Part shown: one piece after another, positions 18,821 through 27,244 of the stretch
How positions within the stretch are numbered: the stretch's first letter is position 1
Layout of the letters: the number at the start of each line of letters is the position of its first letter
Origin: Paenibacillus oenotherae
GTDB taxonomy: Bacteria > Bacillota > Bacilli > Paenibacillales > Paenibacillaceae
Length of the DNA: 64,000 bases
Assembly: GCF_019443105.1 (NCBI RefSeq)
Contig: NZ_JAHZIJ010000008.1
Span: forward strand, 124,001-188,000
Direction of reading: 5' to 3'
Program-made: the position numbers and the translations under genes
The notes under the pieces: generated by a model
Told to the model about the DNA's origin: nothing
What the model saw: the letters and a program-made list of their open reading frames with translations, nothing else
Database searches by the model: none

Positions 18821-19204
18821 TTACCCACCTATCCATGTAAAAATAGCTGCGATCAATAAACCAACCCACCCAGGATGTCTGCCTTTTGTACCGATAAAGA
18901 CCAAAGCTGAGCCTGCCAGCATAGTGCCAGCTACTATATTAGCAACTAATGAAAATGTAGTATCGTGCAAGGAGTGACGTGCAAGCCACAATAGGAGGAA
19001 AGCCATCCCCCACCCAAAGACCGTAAGCGCATGCCAGGTAGCCCAGATAATGCGCACATTAGATTCCCTCAACACACTACCTCCGTCAGTCGGTATGAAG
19101 CCACCGCGCTTCATCTTGCGGAATATTAAGAGCTCACCTAGCACACTGTGAATCAAGCCAACCACAAAGGTAATGATTGAAGCACTAAATATGAACCAAT
19201 TCAT
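18821..19204 (-). CDS. Small membrane protein, unknown function
   Basis: The 127-residue protein has four hydrophobic segments (about residues 3-25, 50-75, 85-105 and 111-126) and short charged loops such as FRKMKRGGF. I do not recognise a named family. A GGGGGGA ribosome binding site precedes its ATG, and the reverse-strand reading is less protein-like. It stands alone between the NmrA-like gene and a GNAT gene transcribed the other way. Confidence 0.65.
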   Translation of the reverse strand: MNWFIFSASIITFVVGLIHSVLGELLIFRKMKRGGFIPTDGGSVLRESNVRIIWATWHALTVFGWGMAFLLLWLARHSLHDTTFSLVANIVAGTMLAGSALVFIGTKGRHPGWVGLLIAAIFTWIGG

Positions 19205-19394
19205 ATTAAAGTCCCCCCAGATTAGAAATCAGGTTTTAATTACAGCTTAGCATACATTTATAACAAGGGACCTCAAAGGATTAACGACAACTTGCCGTTA
19301 CAACGATAGTGGATAAATTTTAATTTCTGTATAATAATTCAGATAGTAGTTTATACTTGAAAATTTATATTTTGAACAGGGAAGGAAGTCAACC

Positions 19395-19832
19395 GTGCTG
19401 TTTCGAAAAGCTGTTACAACCGATATACCGCAGTTAATTACATTTCGTAAGATATTGTTATGTCATGAGGACAACAGTAGTATGGATGAAACATTTAGCA
19501 ACTACTTTGATTCCTCCTTATCAGACAAGTCGCTCGTTGTATGGGTTGCTGATGACGACGGAGTAGTTGTATCATCAGTATGTTTTTGCTTATGTCGCAT
19601 GGCACCACGATTTGAAAATCCTTCTGGATTGGTTGCATACATGACTAATGTTTTCACAATCCCCAATTACCGCCGTCAAGGTATAGTATCCAAACTTGTT
19701 AGTGAAGCAATAGACGATTTGAAGTCACAAGGAATTAGAAAAATCCTGCTGCATTCGTCCGATATGGCTAAACCGATGTATGAAAGTCTTGGTTTTGTTG
19801 AAGGAGAGAACTATATGTCAATGAATATTTGA
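19395..19832 (+). CDS. GNAT-family N-acetyltransferase
   Basis: The 145-residue protein has the acetyl-CoA binding motif A, FTIPNYRRQGIVSKLVSEAI (about residues 92-111), preceded by a beta strand (GLVAYMTN) and followed by KILLHSSDMAKPMYESLGF, the usual GNAT ending. It starts at GTG 19395 after GGGAAGGAAG. The acetyl acceptor is unknown. Confidence 0.85.
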   Translation: MLFRKAVTTDIPQLITFRKILLCHEDNSSMDETFSNYFDSSLSDKSLVVWVADDDGVVVSSVCFCLCRMAPRFENPSGLVAYMTNVFTIPNYRRQGIVSKLVSEAIDDLKSQGIRKILLHSSDMAKPMYESLGFVEGENYMSMNI

Positions 19833-19928
19833 TGCCAGAATCTTCTCTAATAAGCGCTCTCCATGCTAGCAGCGAACAAACGGTAGATCCTCTTTTACCA
19901 GGCAACACGAGGAGAATCATATTGGTGC

Positions 19929-20000
19929 ATATTGTTCGATCTGGGAAGCGCTTGTTTGTCTCGTATTTATGCACTATATAGCGCCAATCCTCCCGCGCGG
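19929..20000 (+). pseudogene. Internally deleted remnant of a gerAB-type gene
   Basis: Two short stretches match the intact GerAB gene at 24662. Bases 19929-19950 match 24711-24734 (codons for LFDLGSA). Bases 19951-20000 match 25259-25308, the first 22 bases (TTGTTTGTCTCGTATTTATGCA, 25259-25280) exactly apart from a one-base offset at the join. Roughly 525 bases are missing between them and the frame is lost. The rest of the 19833-20153 gap shows nothing further I can assign. Confidence 0.6.
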
Positions 20001-20153
20001 TTTTGTTTGCTCCTCGTCCGGTCATTTTATTAGCAAAACTAATGTATTTTATTGGAATAGTTAATACCCAATCATTACATATACGTGGTATTCTAATACT
20101 AATCCGAGTTTTTTTATGTGAATAATATAAATTGACATATTGGGGGTGATCAC

Positions 20154-21767
20154 ATGCTTTTATCAGAACGATTGCCATTGGCAGCAAGTTTGTACCCTGA
20201 GGCGCCGGCGCTTTTGCGTCATGGTCAGATCCTGACTTATGGGGAACTTTATCATCATGTTAAACAGCTTAGTTGCGCCCTGTATTCGGAGGGTCTCCGG
20301 CCCGGTGATCGACTTGCTCTTCTTGGGGACCCGGATCCCCAACTCGTTCTTGTGCTCTATGCTGCGGTTGAGATCGGTGTCATTCCGCTCGTTCCGTCCC
20401 CTTTGCTAACTGCAACAGAGATCGCAGCCATTATTGAGGATGCGGAACCGCTTGTCTTGATCCATGACAATCGTTATGCCGATACCGCTAACTCCACAGT
20501 ACACCTTCTCTCTAAACCTCCGAAACTGTTTACAACGGAAGAAGGTTCCGCGACTTCTGCATCTCTGAGTTCTCTCCTACAGAAGGAGCTTGCATCACCT
20601 CCAGCCGGTGCTTGCAAACGAAGTGCAGATGATACAGCCGTTCTGATCTATACAGGCGGAACAACGGGTAGACCAAAGGGGGTCATGCATTCGCATCGTG
20701 GCATGTCGGCCTGGAATCAATTCACTCCATCGGTCGGGTTCGGTTATGATATGGGACGCCGTGTGCTGGTACTCAACATATCGCATCTTGTCGGGCAATT
20801 CCAGCTGTGGGCGACCATGGCATCCGGAGGCTGTCTGGTGTTTCTGGACGAGTACCCGGCCAACGTGCACCGCATACTGGACGCAGTGGAACGTGATCGG
20901 ATTACGCATCTCAGCACGGTCGGCAAACTGCTTCGCGACCTTACACGCGAGGCGTCTGCAACTGGCCTGGATATGACTAGCCTGAAGGTGATCGGTTGCG
21001 GAGGATCCATCCTTGCATCGGAAACGCTGCGGGAATCGATTGCTCAATTCCCAGGAGCGTTGATTGTGAACAACTATTCACAGGCGGAATGCGGAATGTC
21101 TATCAGCCGGTTATTCCCCATCCATCATCTGAACGAACCGGCGCGTCTTCGATCCGTGGGCCGTCCAGCCGATCTAGCCGCCCAAGGAGAGCTGGCTTTT
21201 CAAGTTCGGATTATCGACGAGGAAGGCCGGGAGGCTGATATAAACGAGCCCGGCGAAATCGTTGTTCGCGGTGCGCAGACGATGATTGGGTATTGGCGCC
21301 GACCGGAGGCGTCTAATGAAGCGATGGCGGACGGCTGGCTTCGGACCGGAGACGTCGGCTGTCTGGATGCCGATGGTTATCTTTATGTATGGGATCGACT
21401 GAAGGACATGGTTATCGTAGGCGGCTCCAACGTATACTGTGCTGAAGTGGAGCAGGTGATCTCAGCTCATGAGATGGTTAGTGATTCAGCAGTAATCGGT
21501 CTCCCACTTCCCTGTGAAGGCGAGATGCTTGTTGCTTGCGTAGTTCTGCGGGACGGAGGCAGCTTGAGTTTGGAACAACTGCAGACGTTTTGCGAATCAA
21601 GTCTCGCAAGGCACAAATGGCCAACCCGGCTGTTCATCCTGGATACTTTGCCTCGAACGGTCGTGGATAAGGTGGACAAAAAGCAGCTGCGCAAGCAAGT
21701 TGGCCTGAATAAAGTTAATGAATGGAGCATGTTGGGGCTTGATGAGAGGCCAGGGCTAACCCCGTAA
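20154..21767 (+). CDS. AMP-dependent acyl-CoA synthetase/ligase
   Basis: This 537-residue adenylate-forming enzyme activates a carboxylic acid with ATP and usually transfers it to CoA. Motifs seen are the P-loop YTGGTTGRPKGVMHSH (about 163-178), NNYSQAECGMS, GWLRTGDVGCLDADGYLYV and DRLKDMVIVGGSNVYCAEVE. The C-terminal PRTVVDKVDKKQLRKQ contains the catalytic Lys position. The substrate is unknown; medium or long fatty acid or aryl acid are possible. The GGGGGTGAT site precedes the ATG. No carrier protein or synthase gene is adjacent, so a secondary-metabolite role is not indicated. Confidence 0.88.
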   Translation: MLLSERLPLAASLYPEAPALLRHGQILTYGELYHHVKQLSCALYSEGLRPGDRLALLGDPDPQLVLVLYAAVEIGVIPLVPSPLLTATEIAAIIEDAEPLVLIHDNRYADTANSTVHLLSKPPKLFTTEEGSATSASLSSLLQKELASPPAGACKRSADDTAVLIYTGGTTGRPKGVMHSHRGMSAWNQFTPSVGFGYDMGRRVLVLNISHLVGQFQLWATMASGGCLVFLDEYPANVHRILDAVERDRITHLSTVGKLLRDLTREASATGLDMTSLKVIGCGGSILASETLRESIAQFPGALIVNNYSQAECGMSISRLFPIHHLNEPARLRSVGRPADLAAQGELAFQVRIIDEEGREADINEPGEIVVRGAQTMIGYWRRPEASNEAMADGWLRTGDVGCLDADGYLYVWDRLKDMVIVGGSNVYCAEVEQVISAHEMVSDSAVIGLPLPCEGEMLVACVVLRDGGSLSLEQLQTFCESSLARHKWPTRLFILDTLPRTVVDKVDKKQLRKQVGLNKVNEWSMLGLDERPGLTP

Positions 21768-21974
21768 AACCATGTGAATAACTCCTTGAAATAGCAGCTA
21801 AATCTTAAGATTTCTTTTTGTATATCATGTTTTATTTAAGTGCCTACTTCCAACATATCTATCTTAGGTTTATTATAGTCCTAAGGTTCTACATAAAAAG
21901 CATGCATCAGCGAATAATAAGACAATTATTACAATTGTCGGAAATACAATTTGGATTATAAGGGGATGGGTTCC

Positions 21975-22736
21975 ATGCCTACTGTTAAAAACTTTGACCG
22001 CAAAGTAATTTCTCTCTTGCAAGAGAAGATACAACTAATCCAATCGGAAGAAGGAGCCGTATATCTTGTGGGCCCCATTAAGCTCCCGGTTAACTTATTT
22101 GGGGAAACGGTTGAATTTAATTGGTATTGCTGGCTGAATTGCAAAGAAGTGACGGAAGACTTTGAGCGCATCATTGCCAAGTTATCTGACATCAATTTAG
22201 CGGAATTTCAGCAATCAAGTGTCCTTGTCTATGGGGATTTTCCCCACACGGAGCAGGCCTTGATCCGGTTTCACTCCATATGCCATACCGGAGATATATT
22301 CGGCAGCAAGCGATGCGACTGCGGCTATCAGCTCAAACAGTCGATGAAGCATATTGTCGAGCATGGCAGCGGTGCATTATTCTATCTGGCTAACCATGAA
22401 GGAAGAGGCATCGGGCTCTTTAGTAAAGCGCTGGCCTATATTCTTCAAGAAAACGGATACGATACCGTGGATGCCAATCTTCAGCTTGGTTTTGTTGATG
22501 ATTCACGCGATTACAGCGATGCGATAAAGGTTTTGAAGGCGTTACGATCTAAGCCAGTTACACTGCTTACAAACAATCCGAAGAAATTAGATGCGCTCCT
22601 AGAGGCAGGTCTGGACGTTGATGACCGGGTGCCGCTTTGGGGAGATGTCTCCGAATATAACGAGAAATATTTGAAGACGAAAATTGTGCGGGCAGGGCAC
22701 CTGAATGAAGGAGAGGGATGCTGCGATAATAACTAG
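21975..22736 (+). CDS. ribA: GTP cyclohydrolase II-type protein
   Basis: The 253-residue protein has the family's zinc site (RFHSICHTGD...CDCGYQL; Cys103, Cys114, Cys116), the catalytic EGRGIGL and the TNNPKK motif. GTP cyclohydrolase II opens GTP to the first riboflavin intermediate. It carries about 80 extra N-terminal residues compared with stand-alone RibA, and lacks the RibB domain of bifunctional enzymes. There is no FMN riboswitch or rib gene beside it, so it may serve a specialised pathway rather than the main riboflavin operon. The ATG at 21975 follows AAGGGG; an upstream TTG at 21951 has no site. Confidence 0.85.
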   Translation: MPTVKNFDRKVISLLQEKIQLIQSEEGAVYLVGPIKLPVNLFGETVEFNWYCWLNCKEVTEDFERIIAKLSDINLAEFQQSSVLVYGDFPHTEQALIRFHSICHTGDIFGSKRCDCGYQLKQSMKHIVEHGSGALFYLANHEGRGIGLFSKALAYILQENGYDTVDANLQLGFVDDSRDYSDAIKVLKALRSKPVTLLTNNPKKLDALLEAGLDVDDRVPLWGDVSEYNEKYLKTKIVRAGHLNEGEGCCDNN

Positions 22737-22870
22737 ACTAGCCACGAATTGAACATGAAGCTCGCTTTGCAATATGCGCTGGCTATGAAAGGGCAGACCG
22801 ACAGGGTAGATCCGTCCGAAGTTTGCAAGTTTTAGGTGAGCTGCTCCACGGACTTTTCTCTACAAATCTG

Positions 22871-22941
22871 AATGCCTGCCAAAGTGCAGGCATTTTCGAT
22901 TTCTAGTCCACTGAAGACCGCATGCCTGCCCTTTCGCAGGC
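22871..22941. repeat. Short GCAGG-hairpin repeat (two hairpins)
   Basis: AATGCCTGC-N6-GCAGGCATT (22871-22894, loop CAAAGT) and GCCTGC-N6-GCAGGC (22924-22941, loop CCTTTC) are perfect inverted repeats of the same family as the long composite copies. The first shares its loop with copy C. The first is followed by TTTTCGATTTC and may end the ribA transcript. Confidence 0.7.
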
Positions 22942-23017
22942 TTCTGCCTCTACCTGTTGAGTTGAAGTCAGCGCCAGCTTCAAAATTCCATCATAAGCCA
23001 CGACGGCACAGAATGGC

Positions 23018-23233
23018 ATGATGAAGATGACATACACCGCCGTAATCATGACAAGAGCGGTAGCGATCAGCAGCGGCGACATTTCAAGCAGCACAGAAAG
23101 CGGTGGTGGCAAAGTGACCTCAACGGATGGTACAATCGTGGTGCCTGTAGGAAGCTCAGGCGAGTTGAGTCTGCCCGGAGAGGTAACGATTCTACTGAAG
23201 ATGATCGCTCGCAAGAGTAAGCAAGCGGGTTAA
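23018..23233 (+). pseudogene. Remnant of a surface-protein gene
   Basis: Seventy-one codons end with TSTDGTIVVPVGSSGELSLP and a short tail. This resembles the VTSTDGxLxLPVGxxGEVSL segments that I recall from large Paenibacillus SLH or Ig-repeat surface proteins. There is no ribosome binding site, and the piece is far too short for such a protein. Likely a 3' fragment left by deletion; identification is tentative. Confidence 0.35.
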
Positions 23234-23252
23234 GTAAAAAGGAGGAACGGGA

Positions 23253-23717
23253 ATGTCACATATCGTTGATTTTAAAAACGTGTCTACGGTTGGTTTAGAG
23301 TCTTCACCTGTAGTAGAAACGCTTGCTGGTTTGCGTGCTAATGAAGCCCGTTATTTTATGACCAAATACAAGCATGAGTTCACGGTTGTACCGGCTAGTG
23401 AAAGTCAGGAGAGCCTTGATTATGTGAACCGAATCCTGAAAGAAGAGCGTAATATTGAGTTTGCGGCCAAACCTTTGGAAACGTCGCGTTTTCAAGTGGA
23501 AAATATCAAATTTACCTACGTCTTTTATGAGGACGGGCTTGCGATCAATGTTATGTACACGGTGGATGACCCTAAGAAGCGGGCCGTTGGTTTTAAGCTT
23601 TCTGAGGGGATGGAGATACCACAGGAGTTAGAAGGGAAGTTTAAGTTCGCTAGGCAGAAGTCTAAGCTGGCTGGAACAATTCGAGGCTCGTTTTTTGTAA
23701 TCAAAGGAGAATATTAA
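23253..23717 (+). CDS. Hypothetical protein, 154 residues
   Basis: I do not recognise the family. The protein is soluble, with no signal or membrane segment, mixed alpha/beta, and rich in charged residues (MTKYKHEFTVVP, KFKFARQKSKLAG). An AAAGGAGG site 9 bases before the ATG, a full-length open frame and a hairpin after the stop support a real gene. It follows a gene remnant and precedes repeat copy C, so context gives no functional hint. Confidence 0.65.
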   Translation: MSHIVDFKNVSTVGLESSPVVETLAGLRANEARYFMTKYKHEFTVVPASESQESLDYVNRILKEERNIEFAAKPLETSRFQVENIKFTYVFYEDGLAINVMYTVDDPKKRAVGFKLSEGMEIPQELEGKFKFARQKSKLAGTIRGSFFVIKGEY

Positions 23718-23751
23718 GTAAACAAAAGCGCATGTGAAGGAATATATGAAC

Positions 23752-23795
23752 AGAGGGTGTTCCTTAGCTATTCAAGGCTTGGGGGACACCCTCTT
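23752..23795 (+). terminator. Hairpin after the 154-residue hypothetical gene
   Basis: AGAGGGTGT (23752-23760) pairs with ACACCCTCT (23786-23794). The following tract is TCCCC, so termination may be weak. Confidence 0.45.
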
Positions 23796-23808
23796 CCCCG
23801 GCCCGTGA

Positions 23809-23963
23809 CGAACAGTCGCAGCAGGTCGAGCAGCAGGCGGTTATGATCGTATTGAGGATGCGGCAAGGAATATGGCGCAAGTAGAGAAAGCTACCTATGT
23901 TCTGATTCCCGCAGTTCATGGAAAGTTTAAGGGGATAGACGAATTAAGATCGTCCCATTATGA
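23809..23963 (+). pseudogene. Fragment of an unidentified gene, cut by repeat copy C
   Basis: An open stretch without a start encodes GGYDRIEDAARNMAQVEK and then YVLIPAVHGKFKGIDELR, which reads like genuine protein. The sense of the frame is lost at the GGGGTTGTCCCGAAA boundary of the composite repeat (23964). The family was not recognised. The fragment suggests that the repeat entered a coding region or replaced its end. Confidence 0.4.
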
Positions 23964-24335
23964 GGGGTTGTCCCGAAACCATTTTTGGATATCTCTGCCC
24001 CCGTTTTGCATGTAATAAAGGGTTGAAAAAAACCTTCAACTCCACTTTTATAGTGGTTATGAAGGTTTTTTTGTGCATTTTATGGGTTGGACTCACTCAA
24101 ACACTGAGACATACGAAACACGATATGCGAGCTACCAGGCGAAACATGCGAAACCGCATTTATTCTCTCGTTTCTAGCCCCATAAAGGTAAAATGCCTGC
24201 CAAAGTGCAGGTATTTTACCTTAGTTCTCCATCGAAGGCCGATTTATCCTCACATTCATGCATGATCGTAGGAATTTAACCAGTATGGCGTCTTGCAACC
24301 GAAATTCATGCACATTCGCAGGAATCCTACTCTGT
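23964..24335 (+). repeat. Composite GCAGG-hairpin repeat, copy C
   Basis: It begins with GGGGTTGTCCCGAAA (23964-23978), similar to the ends of copy D, then the terminator-like hairpin at 24026-24072. Next come ACATGCGAAACCGCA, a 16-bp stem (24185-24200 with 24207-24222, one G-T pair) with loop CAAAGT, and two TTCATGC...CGYAGGAAT blocks ending near 24335. The order matches copy B. No gene is seen from 24336 to 24436. Confidence 0.75.
24026..24072. terminator. Terminator-like hairpin within repeat copy C
   Basis: A perfect 13-bp stem, AAAAAAACCTTCA (24026-24038) with TGAAGGTTTTTTT (24060-24072), encloses CCACT/AGTGG. The T-run gives a complete intrinsic terminator in both directions. It is the counterpart of 2390-2432. 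Confidence 0.7.
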
Positions 24336-24436
24336 CACTCTACAGAAATCTTAAAGAGCGAGGAATGCTGCTTGCATAATCAATGAGCCATTGAGGGACA
24401 GTAATACAAACATCATTTACCATGAAAGAGAGATGA

Positions 24437-24643
24437 ATCCATCTGCTTACGGCTGTTTTCTTAATGATTACTTGTGTCATGTATGCGTTCATCTATCTGA
24501 TCGACACGATCGGTTTGGAGAAGAATGAGATTATGGGGCTTGCGGTTAATACAAATTATTTCCAAATCTCCATATATATCATTGGCTTATCCTATTGCAT
24601 CTGGAAAGATTGGCGCGGTATTGCCGTGAGGAACCAGAATTAA
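24437..24643 (+). CDS. Small two-helix membrane protein, putative germinant-receptor D subunit
   Basis: The open frame encodes about 69 residues with two hydrophobic helices (LLTAVFLMITCVMYAFIYLI and YFQISIYIIGLSYCIW). It ends 18 bases before the GerAB start. Small two-helix D proteins are known beside gerA-type operons in Bacillus and modulate receptor function; that role is inferred here. The start is unclear. The first in-frame ATG (24464) removes half of helix 1 and has no site, while ATGAAAGAGAGA just upstream (24422) is in another frame. A one-base frameshift is possible. Confidence 0.45.
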   Translation: MHLLTAVFLMITCVMYAFIYLIDTIGLEKNEIMGLAVNTNYFQISIYIIGLSYCIWKDWRGIAVRNQN

Positions 24644-24661
24644 TCGACAGGAGGTAGCGAA

Positions 24662-25759
24662 ATGAAGGAGGCGAAATTCGTCGTCTCGCCCGTGCAGTTA
24701 TTCGCAGTTATCATATTGTTCGATCTGGGTAGCGCCATCGTCATGAATGTGGGATCGTCAGCTAAACAGAATGCCTGGATCGCGATTGCAGCAGCCACCG
24801 TAATCGGATTGGGTCTATTCGGCTTTTACCGAATATTGCAAGCCAGACAGCCTTCCTATGACCTGTTCGAGCTTGTCCGATTATCGTTTGGGCGTTGGCT
24901 CGGGAGCTTTATCATCGCTATGTATGTCGTTTATTTTCTATACGTTGCGGCGAGAGTAATGCGCGACTTTCTCGAATTGTTATCGAGCGCAGTGCTTGAG
25001 AATACCCCGACCGAGGTGCTTGCATTTTCATTCTCGATGGTCATTGCATATATGATATGGCTGGGGTTCGGCGTTATTATCAGAACGGCCGAATTCTTTT
25101 TCCCCATTATCATGGGCATTATCCTCGTCCTGTTCCTATTGATTCTGATTGACCGGGATTATCAGTTCTTTTATTTGAAGCCAGTGCTGGGGGATGGACT
25201 GATGCCTGTTTGGTCTGCGATCTTCCCGACGCTAGTAACGTTTCCTTTCGGCGAATTGATTGTTTGTCTCGTATTTATGCAATACTTGGCGCCAGCCTCT
25301 CGCGCAGGAAAAGTATCCAGCTTCGCTATCGGCATTTCCGGATTGATTCTGGCGGGTACGGCAGTTCTGGAGACGATATCGCTTGGTGTGAAGATGAAGG
25401 AGCGCACGAATTTTCCTTTCCTGGTTACGGTGCGGGACGTTTCATTCGGTTATTTCTTTGAACGGATGGAAATGGCCGTTGTCTTCGTTATGTTGATTAC
25501 GATTCTTGTGAAGGTGTCTTTGTTCCTGTTCGGTGCGCTTAAAGGAATCGAGCATTTGTTCCGGGTACCCTACCGCACGGCTGCATTTCCTGTCGCGTGC
25601 CTGGCAGCTATATTTTCGATCAAGATAGCAGATACGTTTGCGGAGCATACCCTTGAAGGACTATCGTTCGTGCCTATGTTCATACATATTCCGATGCAGC
25701 TTATCATTCCGTTAGCCCTGTTCATCATACTGGTAGTGAAAAGAGCCCGACATCGTTAA
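24662..25759 (+). CDS. GerAB-type spore germinant receptor subunit B
   Basis: The 365-residue integral membrane protein has about ten helices and belongs to the endospore-germination branch of the amino acid permease superfamily (GerAB/ArcD/ProY). It opens ISPVQLFAVI-like (VVSPVQLFAVIILFDLGSAI) and includes the PFGELIVCLVFMQYL segment typical of the family. Subunit B binds the germinant in the spore inner membrane. An AGGAGG site lies before the ATG. It is followed after 15 bases by the GerAA gene. Confidence 0.92.
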   Translation: MKEAKFVVSPVQLFAVIILFDLGSAIVMNVGSSAKQNAWIAIAAATVIGLGLFGFYRILQARQPSYDLFELVRLSFGRWLGSFIIAMYVVYFLYVAARVMRDFLELLSSAVLENTPTEVLAFSFSMVIAYMIWLGFGVIIRTAEFFFPIIMGIILVLFLLILIDRDYQFFYLKPVLGDGLMPVWSAIFPTLVTFPFGELIVCLVFMQYLAPASRAGKVSSFAIGISGLILAGTAVLETISLGVKMKERTNFPFLVTVRDVSFGYFFERMEMAVVFVMLITILVKVSLFLFGALKGIEHLFRVPYRTAAFPVACLAAIFSIKIADTFAEHTLEGLSFVPMFIHIPMQLIIPLALFIILVVKRARHR

Positions 25760-25774
25760 GAAAGGTGGATCACT

Positions 25775-27244
25775 ATGAAGGCAGGATGGAATGAATGCAA
25801 GCAAGAGAGCCGATTTGCTGCAACGCTCTGTACAGATCCGAAGCAAACACTGCTTCAATTGCGAGAGCTGTTCGGGAATCCGCCTGACTTTCAGTCTACG
25901 GCGATCCGAATCGGTTCGGCGAATGGATTCATATGCATGCTCAAAACGATGGGTGATCCCAAGACGATGTCGGATAAGCTGCTCGTTCCGCTTATGGAAG
26001 GGACTGCGCAAGGAAACAGCCCTCTTCAATTCCCGCAGCTGGAGCAAATGAGACAAGAAAGGCTAGGCGTGCTGCCGTTTGTCTATGCAGCAACCATTCG
26101 TGAAGCAGCAGAGCGAATGTTGGCTGGCGACGCGATCCTCTTGGCTGAAGGCATAGACAAAGCGTTATGTATCGAGATTGGCGGCATAGCGGCTCGATCG
26201 ATCGCAGAACCGAAGTCGCAGCGTGTCAACCGCGGGTCCGACGATGCATTTACGGAAGCGATGGATACGAACATCTCATTGATAAGGCGGCGACTGCGCA
26301 ATCCGCTTCTTCGAATCGAGCCGTTCACAGCAGGAGAAGAGACCCGTACTTCAATTAGCTTCGTATATTTGGAGAACGCGGCTGCACCATCGCTCGTGTC
26401 CGAGTTCCGTTCACGTTTGACAGCGATTAAGGTGAGAGCCATCTATGATTCCGGGAATGTAGAGGATTTGATCAGAGACAAGGGCTCCTGGTTTTTCCCG
26501 ACAGTGCTGGATGTGGAGCGACCTGACGCGGTGGCGTCCATGCTGGTGGAAGGCAACTGTGCAGTCATTGTGGATGGCAGTCCATACGTTCTCATCGGCC
26601 CGGCGGTATATGGAAATTATTTCATATCCGCTGGCGATTATTACTTTCGGCCCATCTTTGCCAATATGATGCGGCTGCTGCGGCATACCGCATTTCTGCT
26701 CTCTTTGTTTCTGCCTGCGTTCTATCTCTGCGTCATCAATTATCACTCGCAGATGATTCCGACTGCTTTGCTTTACTCCATCAGCGGACAAGAGCAGGGC
26801 TCGCCCTTTCCGATCGGATTCATGCTTATTGCAATGACGCTCATATTCGAGGTGCTTAGAGAGGCAGGTACTCGAGTGCCGAAAAGCATCGGCCAAGCCG
26901 TTCCTCTAGCCGGTGCTATTATACTCGGCGAAGCGGCTGTCCAGGCCGGAATCGTATCGAGTATTATATTGATCGTTGTAGCTTCAACAGAGTTGTGCGG
27001 GTTGGTCACGCCTCACTATGAATTTAGCAATACGGTTCGAATCATCCGGTTCGGATTGCTGTTGCTTAGCTCGGTACTAGGCATTTATGGCATCTTCTTA
27101 GGCTTGGTTGTCCTGGTCATCCATTTGGCGAGCTTGCATTCGTTTGGTGTTCCTTATCTCAAGCCGTTTGCTCCGTTTCGATGGAGGCAGCAGAGGGATA
27201 TGCTGGTACGATTCTCGCTTCAGAATGAGGATTCATCGTCATGA
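25775..27244 (+). CDS. GerAA-type spore germinant receptor subunit A
   Basis: The 489-residue protein has a soluble N-terminal half (about residues 1-280) with the ANCAVIVDGSPYVLIGP-like motif EGNCAVIVDGSPYVLIGPAV. A membrane half follows with DYYFRPIFANMMRLLRHTAF, then FLPAFYLCVINYHSQMIP and later FEVLREAGTRVPKSIGQAV, all hallmarks of GerA proteins. GerA subunits form an oligomeric channel. The reading frame overlaps the GerAC start by four bases, consistent with a coupled operon expressed in the forespore. Confidence 0.93.
   Translation: MKAGWNECKQESRFAATLCTDPKQTLLQLRELFGNPPDFQSTAIRIGSANGFICMLKTMGDPKTMSDKLLVPLMEGTAQGNSPLQFPQLEQMRQERLGVLPFVYAATIREAAERMLAGDAILLAEGIDKALCIEIGGIAARSIAEPKSQRVNRGSDDAFTEAMDTNISLIRRRLRNPLLRIEPFTAGEETRTSISFVYLENAAAPSLVSEFRSRLTAIKVRAIYDSGNVEDLIRDKGSWFFPTVLDVERPDAVASMLVEGNCAVIVDGSPYVLIGPAVYGNYFISAGDYYFRPIFANMMRLLRHTAFLLSLFLPAFYLCVINYHSQMIPTALLYSISGQEQGSPFPIGFMLIAMTLIFEVLREAGTRVPKSIGQAVPLAGAIILGEAAVQAGIVSSIILIVVASTELCGLVTPHYEFSNTVRIIRFGLLLLSSVLGIYGIFLGLVVLVIHLASLHSFGVPYLKPFAPFRWRQQRDMLVRFSLQNEDSSS

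Noticed and set aside
20132-20137. TTGACA as a -35 element of the acyl-CoA synthetase-like gene
   Set aside because: It lies only 22 bases before the start codon, too close for a promoter with a leader and the ribosome binding site.
22903-23214. A 103-codon minus-strand frame with a hydrophobic stretch
   Set aside because: It starts in the antisense of a probable surface-protein remnant and ends in a repeat hairpin; no ribosome binding site.
23960-24265. A 101-codon plus-strand frame
   Set aside because: It spans the terminator hairpin and main stem of repeat copy C.
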